Shown: positions 28,049-37,163 of the stretch, piece after piece
Layout of the letters: each line of letters begins with the position of its first letter
Numbering within the stretch: the first letter of the stretch is position 1
Assembly: GCA_963802745.1 (NCBI GenBank)
Contig: CAWDKL010000071.1
Span: 186,001-250,000, forward strand
Reading direction: 5' to 3'
Origin: JAJPKK01 sp963802745
GTDB lineage: Bacteria; Pseudomonadota; Alphaproteobacteria; Rhizobiales; Xanthobacteraceae
Length of the DNA: 64,000 nt
Notes under the pieces: model-generated
What the model was told of the DNA's origin: nothing
Database searches by the model: none
What the model saw: the letters and a program-made list of their open reading frames with translations, nothing else
Translations under genes and position numbers: made by a program

Positions 28049-29542
28049 TCACGGCTGTTGCACGAACTCCCCGGCCTGGCGGCCCGCGATGCGTCCGAAT
28101 ACGGCGCCGGCCATCAGCCCGGCGCTGCCCGGATAGTTGAAATAGAACAAGCCGCCGACCAATTCACCCGCGGCGTAGAGCCCGGGAATCGGCGCATCCT
28201 CGATGTCGAGCACACGGCCGCAGGTGTCGATCTTCAGTCCCCCGAAGGTGAAGGTGATGCCGCACCCAACGGAGTAGGCTTCGAACGGCGATTTTTCCAT
28301 GGTGTTCGCCCAGTTCGTCTTGTCGAGCGCGAGGCCGACCGTGGCCTTGCCGTCCTTGATGTTCGGATCGAACTTCACGTCACGTTTCACGGCAGCATTG
28401 TAGTCCCGCATGGTCCTGAGAAAACCGGCGGGGTTTACGTCTTGCATCCTGTTGACCAGTTCTTCCAAAGTATCGGCGCGGACCTTCGTGGCACCCCGCA
28501 TTTTGTATTCGTCGCGTAAAAGATAGAGAGTCTGCGAATCGAATACTTGCCACGCATAGCCGCCGGGCTGCTCCAGCACCGCGCGGCCATATTTCGCGTA
28601 GGTGTAATTGCGAAAATCCGCGCCTTCGTTGACGAAACGCTCGCCATTCGCGTTCACCATCAGGCCGAACGGATAGCTGTGCCGGTAACCGGCGCTGTGC
28701 TGGCCGTCGACGTCGCCAAAATCGTTGGCGTAGCGCTCCCAGGCGACCGCGTGCGCGCCCGACCATTGACCGTAGGACTGCGCGCCGATGTCGAGCGCCA
28801 TGCGGATGCCGTCGCCCGTATTGTAACGGGTGCCGCGCACCTTTGCCATGTCCCATCCGGGACCGAGGTAGCGTGAACGCCACTCCCGGTTCGACTCAAA
28901 GCCGCCGCAGGCGAGCACAACGGCGCGGCCCCGGACGACTTCCTCCGCGCCATCGACCAGGATCCGCACGCCTTCGACCCCGCCCTTGCCGCGCAGGAGC
29001 GCGGTGGCGCGCGCACCGTATCGCAGAATCACGCCATGCTTGGCGGCGGCCTTGTATTCGGATTCCACGAGGCCGGCGCCGCCGCCATTGGCGTAGATCA
29101 CCACGCCGCCGAAGAATTTGAACCGGCCTTCGTGGTTGTAGGCTTGACGACCATAGTTCGGGAGGAATTTGACGCCGCGGCCCATCAACCAGTGCACGGT
29201 GTCGGTGCTATTGCGTACCAGCGTCTCGGCAAGATCGGGATCGATGTAATACTGGGTGATGCGGCCGAGATCGTCGAGATAGTTCTCAGCGGTGTATTCG
29301 CCGAAATCGGTACGTGCGATATCGGCATCGCTCAGGTCCGGCACGACGCGTTTGATATCCCGCACACCGTGGTGCACCATCCGGAAGCCGCCGCCGGTGA
29401 ATTTCGAATTGCCGCCGCGCTTTAGCTCCGGTGCACGCTCGATCAACGCAACACGAGTAACCTTCTCGGCGGCGGCGAGCGCCGCGCATAAAGCCGCGTT
29501 GCCTCCGCCGACGACGACAACGTCAAAAGCGCGATTTTCCAT
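28049..29542 (-). CDS. FAD-dependent dehydrogenase (tricarballylate dehydrogenase TcuA-like)
   Basis: The 497-residue flavoprotein has the FAD dinucleotide motif FDVVVVGGGNAALCAALAAA, GGNSKFTGGGFRMVHHG, VVLACGGFESN, and the C-terminal FAD contact GLYAAGELVGGLFYFNYPGS. TcuA oxidises tricarballylate to cis-aconitate and belongs to the fumarate reductase/succinate dehydrogenase flavoprotein family. Oxidation of a saturated polycarboxylate to an unsaturated one would feed the aconitase-like hydratase next door. It converges on the hydratase genes with a 16-bp gap. Substrate assignment is by analogy only. Confidence 0.83.
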   Translation of the reverse strand: MENRAFDVVVVGGGNAALCAALAAAEKVTRVALIERAPELKRGGNSKFTGGGFRMVHHGVRDIKRVVPDLSDADIARTDFGEYTAENYLDDLGRITQYYIDPDLAETLVRNSTDTVHWLMGRGVKFLPNYGRQAYNHEGRFKFFGGVVIYANGGGAGLVESEYKAAAKHGVILRYGARATALLRGKGGVEGVRILVDGAEEVVRGRAVVLACGGFESNREWRSRYLGPGWDMAKVRGTRYNTGDGIRMALDIGAQSYGQWSGAHAVAWERYANDFGDVDGQHSAGYRHSYPFGLMVNANGERFVNEGADFRNYTYAKYGRAVLEQPGGYAWQVFDSQTLYLLRDEYKMRGATKVRADTLEELVNRMQDVNPAGFLRTMRDYNAAVKRDVKFDPNIKDGKATVGLALDKTNWANTMEKSPFEAYSVGCGITFTFGGLKIDTCGRVLDIEDAPIPGLYAAGELVGGLFYFNYPGSAGLMAGAVFGRIAGRQAGEFVQQP

Positions 29543-30228
29543 TTATCCCGGTTCCCCGACGACGATCCGAATATTCCATCGAGTGGAAGGATATTCATTT
29601 CTGCGCTTTTCGAGTACGGAGCATCAGCTGCGCTGTCAACGGTTCGCGCGCACGACGCCGACACGACAGGCGGACCGAGCCCGGGTGAGCCCCGCAGCGC
29701 AATCTGCAGGTGCGGCAGTGTGGTGGACGCGCCGGTACGCGGGGCATATCGCCCTACTGATCTGAGGGGACCCAATTGCCTGGTCGCGCCGCCCATAGTC
29801 GCACTCACGGTGTTGCCAGGGTCCGGAGATCGGGGACGACCTGGTTCGGCCGCGCCTATTAGGTGCCTAAGTAACGAATCTCATAAGTGCGATGACGTAT
29901 TGTTCCGACGCTCGCAGGCGCGCCAGAAAGACTTGCCGCCGCCGTTGCCCCATCATTCGGCACGAAAAATACGGCACCGTAATTAGGAATCAAGGCACTA
30001 AGTCTGGAGTGCTCCTCGTCATCAGCTTGGAAGGTTGTGTTTCGAGCACTCAAATTTACCGGGCAACACTGTGCTGTTTACCAAATTACCGGTTGATCGG
30101 GAAACAACCGCCAACTCCTGCGTTCTGTACAATGACAGCGAGGCGATGCCCGACTGGATCGATGCCCAGTTGGATGGCCCGACATTCTTCGGCGGCATGC
30201 AGAAGGTGCTAATCTGCGATACCCGCCT
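29543..30228. other. Poor coding region, no assigned gene
   Basis: No recognisable domain is found. One plus-strand reading (TTG 30035 to 30256, 73 residues, with PDWIDAQLDGPTFFGGMQKV) has a natural-looking composition and may be a gene fragment. The remaining open readings overlap one another and are low quality. Confidence 0.4.
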
Positions 30229-30636
30229 TCAAATCGTGACACCAGTCGCACCCTGACACCCGCAACGATCCGCCACGAAGTAACCCTCGGTACCGGCTTC
30301 ATAGCCTGTTCGCCACCTGCTCCCATGCAGCGGTCCGCGCACGTTGCCGCTCTTGCGTTCGGCATCTCGCTGTCGCGCTTCGTCGAGAGCCTTTTCGCTG
30401 AGCGTGATGATCGCGTTGATCACCGGGCCCTTTTTGTCGTAGGCCTCGATCCGCTTGAGGTACGCCTTCACCAATTGCTCGGACGTCAACGTTCCGTCGG
30501 CAAACGCCGCATTCACGTCGGCGATTGTCGCCGTCTCGATGTTCAATCCTGCGGCGCGCGCCGGCACGTACAACGCACCAGCGAGCGCGCACGATGCAAC
30601 TACAGAATACAGCACTCGTTTTATGCGCATAGTCAT
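30229..30636 (-). pseudogene. Secreted amidase (amidase signature family), N-terminal fragment
   Basis: Translation from ATG 30636 behind GGGGAG gives a signal peptide (SVVASCALAGALYVPARA) and the start of an amidase-signature enzyme: LNIETATIADVNAAFADGTL, TSEQLVKAYLKRIEAYDKKG, VINAIITLSEKALDEARQRD up to GNVRGPLHG. Normally this is followed by the Lys of the Ser-Ser-Lys triad and the glycine-serine core; here homology ends near 30322 and unrelated residues run to a stop. Catalytic residues are all missing, so the gene is dead. Confidence 0.78.
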
Positions 30637-30815
30637 CTGTATCTCCCCAGTGGTTTCCACGATGGCTTATCGGTCTCGGCGTCGTCTCGCGCAGAGCAAC
30701 GGGTGTGCCAGGCCGTCCGCGCACCTCCACCTCACCTTGGCATCGAAGGAACATGAACAGACGCAAACGAAGGTGCAGCAAATCGCTGATTATTCGAGGA
30801 GGGCCAAGTAGCCGG

Positions 30816-30865
30816 CCTCGTTCGGGACGAGGGGGTCGCAGGTTCAAATCCTGCCACTCCGACCA
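30816..30865 (+). repeat. tRNA-Pro(CGG) 3' fragment, probable attachment-site scar
   Basis: The 50 bases form a complete anticodon stem-loop (CCTCG, loop TTCGGGA with anticodon CGG, CGAGG), a T-arm (GCAGG TTCAAAT CCTGC), the 3' acceptor strand CACTCCG, discriminator A and CCA. Upstream there is no D-arm or 5' acceptor strand (expected CGGAGTG), so this is not a functional tRNA. Such 3' halves are left at the far end of elements that integrate into tRNA genes; the intact tRNA-Pro should lie to the left, outside the window or lost. Confidence 0.75.
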
Positions 30866-31530
30866 AATATTTCCAATGACTTAACTTCGACCGCGTTTTT
30901 TCCTGCCACACCTTGTGCCATACCTTGGCGGAGTGAGTTTTGCGGCCGTTTAGGCTGCTACCGGCAGGCGAGATGATCCGAAGCTGCGGTTCTTTTTGGA
31001 AGCGATCGAAGGTTATCGCCGCGGGCGTGGTGAAGGACCTGCCGCGTTGTTTTTCTGGTAGCTGCGCATTTCGCCTGTAAGGGTCCGGGATGCCTTCGAA
31101 ATTTTTGATCCCCTGCCTTAGGTGCAGGTCGGGGAGCGACCGGTAACGGAGGCCACTGAACCGCTATGAGGGTCCTTGGACACCGCCGCGCTCGAAGTGC
31201 GCGTCCTGGAAACCGAGGCTCTTCTCAAGGACATCCTGCTCTCGAAAAATCGCTTTCGCTGCCTATGAAAACCCATCCCGAGGCGCAGGCGGCCCCGCGG
31301 GAGATGGACGACGCCGTCGAGACGGCCCGCAGCCAAATCTTTTTCTCCAATCTTCCGAGTGTCAAAGACTACCGGCGCCAGTCGAAATCCTAGGAAAATT
31401 TTGGGCTCGGAGCGCGGAAGCGAGCGGCCTTGAAGGTCCCGCGCGGGCGGGGATCCCCACAAAAGAAGCCGTCCTGCGCGGTGCCACACGAGAGGAACAC
31501 GCTGAGCAGGTTCAACTGCAGGATTTAGGT
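30866..31530. other. No recognisable gene
   Basis: This stretch follows the tRNA-Pro fragment. Both strands have only short low-quality readings; one plus-strand piece ending at 31393 (MDDAVETARSQIFFSNLPSV) looks protein-like but lacks a start context. Confidence 0.35.
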
Positions 31531-31974
31531 TCAAAGGAGTTTTGTAGGAGATTCCCGATACACGAGGACCGGGATGGCGCTGCGGGTTAAGACTTTCACT
31601 GTCTCGCTGCCCAGCACAATTGCAGAGAGTCCGCGCCGCCCATGCGAGGCCATCACGATCAAATCGCATCCTTTCATCTTCGCTGTATCGATAATGGCTT
31701 GAAAAGGATGTGCGTGCTCGACGTGGAGGGTATCGCAATTTACGCCCGCTTTCGCGGCATCCTTCACTTGTTCGAGGTGCTCTGTTGCGATGGTCGCCAT
31801 TCGTTTTTATACGATTCGGATGTGTTCGTAACCGCTGCAAGGACGTGGAACGGAGGCGAGACTGTAACCCCGGTCACCTTGGCATTGACCGCCTTTGCCA
31901 AGGACATACCATACTGCATGGCACCTTTGGACAGATTCCGAGCCATCAGTGGGAATAAGAATATGCTTGTACAT
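31531..31974 (-). pseudogene. Universal stress protein (UspA family), frameshifted
   Basis: Three frames in series give one Usp protein: MYKHILIPTDGSE from 31974; LSKGAMQYGMSLAKAVNAKV and NTSESYKNE in a second frame (shift near 31935); then MATIATEHLEQVKDAAKAG, GCDLIVMASHGRRGLSAIVL and GSETVKVLTRSAIPVLVYRE in a third (shift near 31800). The ATP-binding motif GxxGxxG(S/T) is present as SHGRRGLSAIVLGSET. Repaired length is ~147 residues, normal. Its position behind kdpC suggests a potassium/osmotic stress link. Two indels could be sequence error or decay. Confidence 0.8.
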
Positions 31975-32020
31975 ATAATGTTTCCCTTTCAATGGCAGCC
32001 GGGAATACGTCTTCGCTGCA

Positions 32021-32644
32021 TCAGTTGGGCCTCGGATAAGCGCGCTGCAGCGCGAGATTGAGGTCAAGAACGTTCACGCGCGGCTCGCCGAAGATATGGA
32101 AGCTTCGGCTGGTGACGTGGTTATCGAGGAGGGCAGCGATGTCCGCTGCCGGGACGCCGCGCGCCTGCGCTACGCGGGCGACTTGCATCGCCGCATTGGC
32201 GGGGCTGACATCCGGATCAAGACCCGAGGCCGACGTCGTTAGCATGTCTGCGGGAAGCATGGCGCCCGCAAGGGTTGGTTGCATCGTTTCCAGCACGCCG
32301 CGGTCCGCTAACAGGCGCTGCAGCAATTCGTTGCTGGTCGGACCGAGATTGGAGCCGGTCGAACTCGCCGCGTTGTAGGGCGCGGGCACGGTTTTGGTTG
32401 GATCAGCCGGGTCGACATCGGTGGTCGCCGAGGGACGGCCATGAAACCATTCCGGGCCTTTCCACGCTTGCCCGATCAGGCGCGAGCCGATGATGGTGCC
32501 ATCGGGATTCCTTTCCAGGCTGCCGTTCGCCTGAACCGGCATCAGCCACTGACCCAGACCGACGAGCACTAGCGGATAAGCGATGCCGCACAGCACCCAG
32601 GTGACCAGGGAAGCCCGCAACGCGGCCACGATGATGTCACGCAT
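32021..32644 (-). CDS. kdpC: Potassium-transporting ATPase subunit C
   Basis: The 207-residue KdpC has one N-terminal membrane anchor (ASLVTWVLCGIAYPLVLVGL) and a periplasmic-side domain with GSRLIGQAWKGPEWFHGRPS, GSNLGPTSNELLQRL and the conserved LDPDVSPANAAMQVARVAQA, all KdpC hallmarks. It stabilises the KdpFABC complex for high-affinity K+ uptake. It follows kdpB by 11 bp and ends the operon; the frameshifted usp gene follows. Confidence 0.93.
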   Translation of the reverse strand: MRDIIVAALRASLVTWVLCGIAYPLVLVGLGQWLMPVQANGSLERNPDGTIIGSRLIGQAWKGPEWFHGRPSATTDVDPADPTKTVPAPYNAASSTGSNLGPTSNELLQRLLADRGVLETMQPTLAGAMLPADMLTTSASGLDPDVSPANAAMQVARVAQARGVPAADIAALLDNHVTSRSFHIFGEPRVNVLDLNLALQRAYPRPN

Positions 32645-32655
32645 GTCACAGCCCT

Positions 32656-34749
32656 CTAAAGCAGTGGCGACAACAACAGATCGATCGCCTTGATGCCAAT
32701 GAACGGCGCAATCAGACCGCCGAGGCCATAGACAACGAGGTTTCGGTAGAACGTATCCTCTGCGCTGGTGGGCCGGAACCGCACACCGCGCAATGCCAGC
32801 GGAATCAACGCAGGAATGATGAGCGCGTTGAAGATCAACGCCGAGAGCACGGCGCTGTGCGGCGTCGCCAGCCCCATGACGTTGAGGCCCGAAAGCCCTG
32901 GCAGCGCGACGATGAACATGGCGGGTATGATGGCGAAATATTTGGCCACATCGTTGGCGATCGAAAAGGTGGTCAAAGCTCCGCGCGTCATCAGCATCTG
33001 CTTGCCGATACCCACGAGGTCAAGAAGCTTGGTCGGATCGGAATCGAGGTCGATCAAGTTCGCGGCTTCTTTGGCCGCGTTGGTGCCCGAATGCATGGCC
33101 ACGCCGACATCGGCTTGCGCGAGGGCCGGCGCATCATTGGTGCCGTCACCGGTCATTGCGACCAGGCGACCCTGGGCTTGCTCGCGGCGGATCAGCTTCA
33201 GTTTTTCTTCGGGCTTGGCCTCCGCTACGAAATCGTCCACGCCCGCTTGTGCCGCGATCGCAGCAGCGGTCACGGGATTATCGCCGGTGACCATGACGGT
33301 GCGAATGCCCATGTCGCGCAATTGCTCGATGCGCAGCCGTATGCCGGGCTTGGGGACGTCCGACAAAGCGATCACGCCAAAGATGTTGTCATCGACGGAA
33401 ACTGCGAGCGGCGTTGCTCCCTTCTTCGCCACCCGCTCTGCCGTGTCCTTGAGGTCGGGCGGCTCCGTGGCGCCATAGGCTTCGGCCACATGCAAGGCTA
33501 CGGCGTTGACGGCTCCTTTTCGGATCACGCGTCCGTCGGGCAGATCGACGCCGCTCATGCGCGTCTCCGCCGAGAAATCGAGGCGCCGGCTGCGATCGAG
33601 CAGGGAATTGCGTTTAGCCCCGAGCTTTTCGGCGAAGACGATCACGGAGCGTCCTTCCGGCGTCGTGTCGAAAGCGGAGGCAAGGTAGGCGGCCTGAACG
33701 AGCGCGTCCGCGCTGGTTCCCGCAAGCGGAATGAACTCGGTCGCTTGCCGGTTGCCGATCGTGATGGTGCCGGTCTTGTCCAGCAGCAGGGTGTGCACGT
33801 CGCCGGCGGCCTCAACGGCCTTTCCAGACGTCGCGAGGACATTGAACCGGAAGGTGCGATCGATCCCGGCGATCCCGATGGCGGACAGCAGCGCGCCGAT
33901 GGTGGTCGGAATCAGCGCGACCAGGAGTGCAATCAGGTCGGCGATGTTGATTTGCGCCTGCAAATAGACCGCAACGGGCGCCATGGTCGCCACCACGATG
34001 ACGAAGATCAGCGTCAATATGGCGAGCAGAACGGTCAGCGCCATCTCGTTCGGAGTTTTCTGCCGTTTGGCGCCTTCCACGAGGTGGATCATGCGATCGA
34101 GGAAGCTTTCCCCTGGATTGGTCGTGGCGCGAACGAGCAAATGATCCGAGACCAGCATAGTGCCCGCGGTCACCGAGGAGAACATGTCGGTTCCCGGCTC
34201 CTTTCTCACCGGCGCCGACTTACCGGTGATGGCCGACTCATCCACATAGGCCACACCTTCGATCACCTCGCCGTCGGTCGGGATGAGTTCACCCTTGTCC
34301 ACCCGGACGATATCGTCCTTGCGCAAGTTGGTCGCCGGCACCTGCTCGATTTCGTCGGAGCTCAGGACTCGTCTAGCCATCAACTCGGTCTGGGTCCGCC
34401 GCAGTGAAACGGCCTTCGCTTTTCCTCGCCCCTCCGCGAGCGCCTCCGCGAAGTTCGCAAACCACACGGTCAACAGCAGAATGACCGTTACGACGCCGTT
34501 GTACGTTGCGGATGCGCTTGAGGGTCCGAATAGACCCGGATCAATCGTGAGCGCGGCGGTCACCAGTGCGCCGAGCCAGACCACGAACATCACGGGATTG
34601 CGCACCTGGGTCCTGGGATCAAATTTCTTGAGCGAACCGACTGCAGCCTGCCGCCATAGTTCGGTCCCATAAGCCTCAATGCCCGGCGCGACGCGAGGCG
34701 CCTTGCGGCGAAACGTTCTGTGCAGGCTCACTTCCGGCGTATCGTTCAT
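32656..34749 (-). CDS. kdpB: Potassium-transporting P-type ATPase subunit B
   Basis: The 697-residue catalytic subunit has the P-type motifs LLLDKTGTITIGN (phosphorylated Asp), SAITGKSAPV (actuator TGKS in place of TGES), RIEQLRDMGIRTVMVTGDNP and MTGDGTNDAPALAQADVG. Seven to eight TM helices are expected, with clear ones around VMFVVWLGALVTAALTI and LLAILTLIFVIVVATMAPVA. ATP hydrolysis here drives K+ import through KdpA. It lies 35 bp after kdpA and 11 bp before kdpC. Confidence 0.95.
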   Translation of the reverse strand: MNDTPEVSLHRTFRRKAPRVAPGIEAYGTELWRQAAVGSLKKFDPRTQVRNPVMFVVWLGALVTAALTIDPGLFGPSSASATYNGVVTVILLLTVWFANFAEALAEGRGKAKAVSLRRTQTELMARRVLSSDEIEQVPATNLRKDDIVRVDKGELIPTDGEVIEGVAYVDESAITGKSAPVRKEPGTDMFSSVTAGTMLVSDHLLVRATTNPGESFLDRMIHLVEGAKRQKTPNEMALTVLLAILTLIFVIVVATMAPVAVYLQAQINIADLIALLVALIPTTIGALLSAIGIAGIDRTFRFNVLATSGKAVEAAGDVHTLLLDKTGTITIGNRQATEFIPLAGTSADALVQAAYLASAFDTTPEGRSVIVFAEKLGAKRNSLLDRSRRLDFSAETRMSGVDLPDGRVIRKGAVNAVALHVAEAYGATEPPDLKDTAERVAKKGATPLAVSVDDNIFGVIALSDVPKPGIRLRIEQLRDMGIRTVMVTGDNPVTAAAIAAQAGVDDFVAEAKPEEKLKLIRREQAQGRLVAMTGDGTNDAPALAQADVGVAMHSGTNAAKEAANLIDLDSDPTKLLDLVGIGKQMLMTRGALTTFSIANDVAKYFAIIPAMFIVALPGLSGLNVMGLATPHSAVLSALIFNALIIPALIPLALRGVRFRPTSAEDTFYRNLVVYGLGGLIAPFIGIKAIDLLLSPLL

Positions 34750-34784
34750 GTTCGTTATTCCAGGCCCGAGCGTGGAGCGTGGGA

Positions 34785-36515
34785 TCAGAAGAGGAGGCCG
34801 CTCTGCATGGCGAAGAACTCAGCGATCGGTCCCAGGACGAGCGCCGGGAAGAACGTGAGCGCACCCACCACCAGGATGGTGACCAGCCAGAAGATCCCGA
34901 ACTTCAAGCTGTCCGTGCGCAGCGTGCCGCGTGTAACCGGCACCGTGGGTTTCGCCGCCACCGATCCGGCCACCGCCATCATGAAGATGATTGGTGGATA
35001 GCGGCCAATGAGGATGACGACGGCAGTGGCCAAATTGTACCAAGGGGTGTTTGCATTCAGTCCGGCGAAGGCCGATCCATTATTGGCGGCGGAACTGGTG
35101 AATGCGTAAAGCACTTCGGAATAGCCGTGCATTGCGGTGTTGCCGAGCGAGGCAACGCCGTAGGGCGCGACCATCGACCAGCCGGTAGGCGCGAGGATCA
35201 CCAGTGGATGGATCAGCAGCGTCAAGGAGACCAGAACGATCTCGGGCTTCTCGATCTTCTTGCCGAGGAACTCCGGCGTTCGTCCGACCATGAGGCCGGC
35301 GATGAAGACAGCGATGATGCCGTAGACCAGGGCGGCGAGGAACCCCACGCCCTTTCCGCCGAACACGCATTGCAGCATCATGCCGATGAAGGTGCCCATG
35401 CCGCCGAGCGGAGTGAAGCTGTCGTGCATAGAGTTCACGCTGCCCGTTGTGAAGGTGGTGGTAACGAGGCCAAATAGTCCGCTCTGGACGATGCCAAAAC
35501 GCACTTCCTTGCCCTCCATGTTACCGCCGGGCTGGGTCGAGCTGGCCGCCGTCTCGATGCCCACCTTCGCCAGCAGCGGCGTGCCGGCTTGTTCCGGCAC
35601 GATGACGACCGGCAGGAACAGGAGCAGCAGCGCGCCCATGACCCCGTAAAGAACCCAACCTTGGCGGCGGTTGCCGATCATCTCGCCGAAGCAGAGCACG
35701 ATCGAGCTCGGCAGCACGATCATCAGCAGCATCTGCACCAGGTTGGTGATAGGGGTCGGATTCTCATAGGGATGGGAGGCGTTGGCGCTGAAGAAGCCGC
35801 CACCGTTTGTGCCCATGTGCTTGATGGTCTCGAACGAGGCCACCGGCCCCAGCGCGATGGTCTGGTCTGCCCCCTGCACCGTATGCGCGGTGACATCGGC
35901 GGCGAGAGTTTGGGGCTCACCCTGCTGAATCAGTAGCAACGCGAGCACGAACGACGCAGGCATCAGCACGCGTGTGGTGAAGCGGATCATATCCCTGTAG
36001 AAGTTACCCAGATTGGCGCCGCCGTCCTTCACCGTGAAAGCGCGGATGAACGCCATGGCGACGACGAACCCCGTCGTCGCGGAGGTGAACATCGGAAAGG
36101 TGATGGCCGCCATCTGGCTGAAGTTCGACAGCGTCGTCTCGCCGCCATACCCCTGCCAGTCGGTGTTGGTGATGAAGCTCACCGCCGTGTTGAAGGCGAG
36201 CATGGGCTCCATGCCGGCGAAGTGCCGGGTATTCAGCGGCAGATGATCCTGGAACACCAGGATCAGGAAAATGATCACGGCCATGATAAAGTTGGTCGCC
36301 AGCATGTGCAGCGTATAGGCCTTCCAGTCCATCGCCTGGCCGCAGATCCGCCGACCGATCAGCAGGTAGATGCCATTGTCGATCGGATCGAACAGGCGAT
36401 CAAACGGGGTCTTCCGGCCGGTCGTCACCCAGGCCAGGTAACGCCCCACCGGGATGCTGATCAGGAGCCCAATCAGCAGCGTTAATCCGATCTGCAGCCA
36501 GCCTTGGGATGTCAT
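34785..36515 (-). CDS. kdpA: Potassium-transporting ATPase subunit A
   Basis: The 576-residue membrane subunit carries the K+ channel-like pathway: selectivity-filter-like repeats in FNTAVSFITNTDWQGYGGET, HMGTNGGGFFSANASHPYEN, VNSMHDSFTPLGGM and AFTSSAANNGSAFAGL. The N-terminus (IGLTLLIGLLISIPVGRYLA) and the end at PIAEFFAM match KdpA. It is preceded by kdpF (19-bp gap) and followed by kdpB. KdpA length in E. coli is 557, so it is full length. Confidence 0.95.
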   Translation of the reverse strand: MTSQGWLQIGLTLLIGLLISIPVGRYLAWVTTGRKTPFDRLFDPIDNGIYLLIGRRICGQAMDWKAYTLHMLATNFIMAVIIFLILVFQDHLPLNTRHFAGMEPMLAFNTAVSFITNTDWQGYGGETTLSNFSQMAAITFPMFTSATTGFVVAMAFIRAFTVKDGGANLGNFYRDMIRFTTRVLMPASFVLALLLIQQGEPQTLAADVTAHTVQGADQTIALGPVASFETIKHMGTNGGGFFSANASHPYENPTPITNLVQMLLMIVLPSSIVLCFGEMIGNRRQGWVLYGVMGALLLLFLPVVIVPEQAGTPLLAKVGIETAASSTQPGGNMEGKEVRFGIVQSGLFGLVTTTFTTGSVNSMHDSFTPLGGMGTFIGMMLQCVFGGKGVGFLAALVYGIIAVFIAGLMVGRTPEFLGKKIEKPEIVLVSLTLLIHPLVILAPTGWSMVAPYGVASLGNTAMHGYSEVLYAFTSSAANNGSAFAGLNANTPWYNLATAVVILIGRYPPIIFMMAVAGSVAAKPTVPVTRGTLRTDSLKFGIFWLVTILVVGALTFFPALVLGPIAEFFAMQSGLLF

Positions 36516-36534
36516 AGCGTTTCCTCGGTGGCGA

Positions 36535-36618
36535 TCAGAACTTCTCGGGATGGATCACCGCGTAGAAGAGATAGATGACGAGAGCGACGACCAGCGCCAA
36601 CAGCACGTACAGGGCCAT
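36535..36618 (-). CDS. kdpF: Potassium-transporting ATPase subunit F (27 residues)
   Basis: Translation of the minus strand from ATG 36618 gives a single hydrophobic helix, MALYVLLALVVALVIYLFYA, then VIHPEKF and a stop. The helix plus the HPEKF C-terminus is the KdpF signature. It stabilises the Kdp complex in the inner membrane and starts the kdpFABC operon, 19 bp before kdpA. It is shorter than most automatic length limits. Confidence 0.9.
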   Translation of the reverse strand: MALYVLLALVVALVIYLFYAVIHPEKF

Positions 36619-36785
36619 TTTGTATTCCTAGACCAACGTTTCCTTGGTTAGATTCATATCGAAAAGTCGTCTGTTATAAGACTTCTCCCTCTGACACAGC
36701 GCTTTCAGAAGTGGCTTACGAAACCGGCAAGTGATGAGTTTCTTGGAATCGATCATCTAGCGCGCTGGTCGCCGTCGCGGCCAGC

Positions 36786-36947
36786 TCACGATTTCGATTC
36801 GGGCTCGATCACGCCCTCCGAAAAGAATACCAGTCCGGCAAACAGGCCGAAGAAACCAACCAAGAGAAGAAGCATGATGATCACAAGCACTTCGCGCCTC
36901 TCGGTTCGTGTCGGTGGACAAGTAGCGTGTAATGGCTTTTCAGACAT
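36786..36947 (-). CDS. Small single-span membrane protein (53 residues)
   Basis: ATG 36947 to TGA 36786 encodes a polar N-terminus (SEKPLHATCPPTRTERREV), one strong TM helix (LVIIMLLLLVGFFGLFAGLV) and a short acidic tail (FFSEGVIEPESKS). I do not recognise the family. It is 167 bp upstream of kdpF on the same strand, so it may belong to the kdp transcription unit or regulate it. Composition and reading length support a real gene. Confidence 0.55.
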   Translation of the reverse strand: MSEKPLHATCPPTRTERREVLVIIMLLLLVGFFGLFAGLVFFSEGVIEPESKS

Positions 36948-37038
36948 GGATCCGCATCTAGGGGGGCTCGATTGCGATGCACGATATCATGTATATTGTG
37001 GAAATCATATGAACTCGAGGTGAAGCATGACCCATTAT

Positions 37039-37093
37039 TATAGGCGCGGAATAGGAAGTCAGGTCCGTTCTTATATACGCGGAATAAGAAGTC
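37039..37093. repeat. Two 22-bp direct repeats
   Basis: TATAGGCGCGGAATAGGAAG (37039) and TATATACGCGGAATAAGAAG (37072), each ending in TC, match at most positions and start 33 bp apart (about three helical turns). They lie between the kdp-side small gene and a CNNM remnant. A paired binding site for a regulator is possible. Confidence 0.45.
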
Positions 37094-37163
37094 TTGCCAT
37101 CAGCGAAGGCGAGCGCCGGGAGCAGCCTCTGCGGTTTGGCACCAATTTCGCGGGGTGAACCGT

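Noticed and set aside
29859..30053. A 64-residue minus-strand reading with FFVPNDGATAAASLSGAP
   Set aside because: No start context or family; it overlaps a plus-strand reading of similar quality.
30900..30950. Possible 5' half of the tRNA-Pro around a GGCGGAGTGAG
   Set aside because: It lies downstream of the 3' half and lacks a D-arm, so it cannot complete the tRNA.
32857..34407. A 516-residue plus-strand frame opposite kdpB
   Set aside because: Shadow of kdpB, which has the full P-type motifs.
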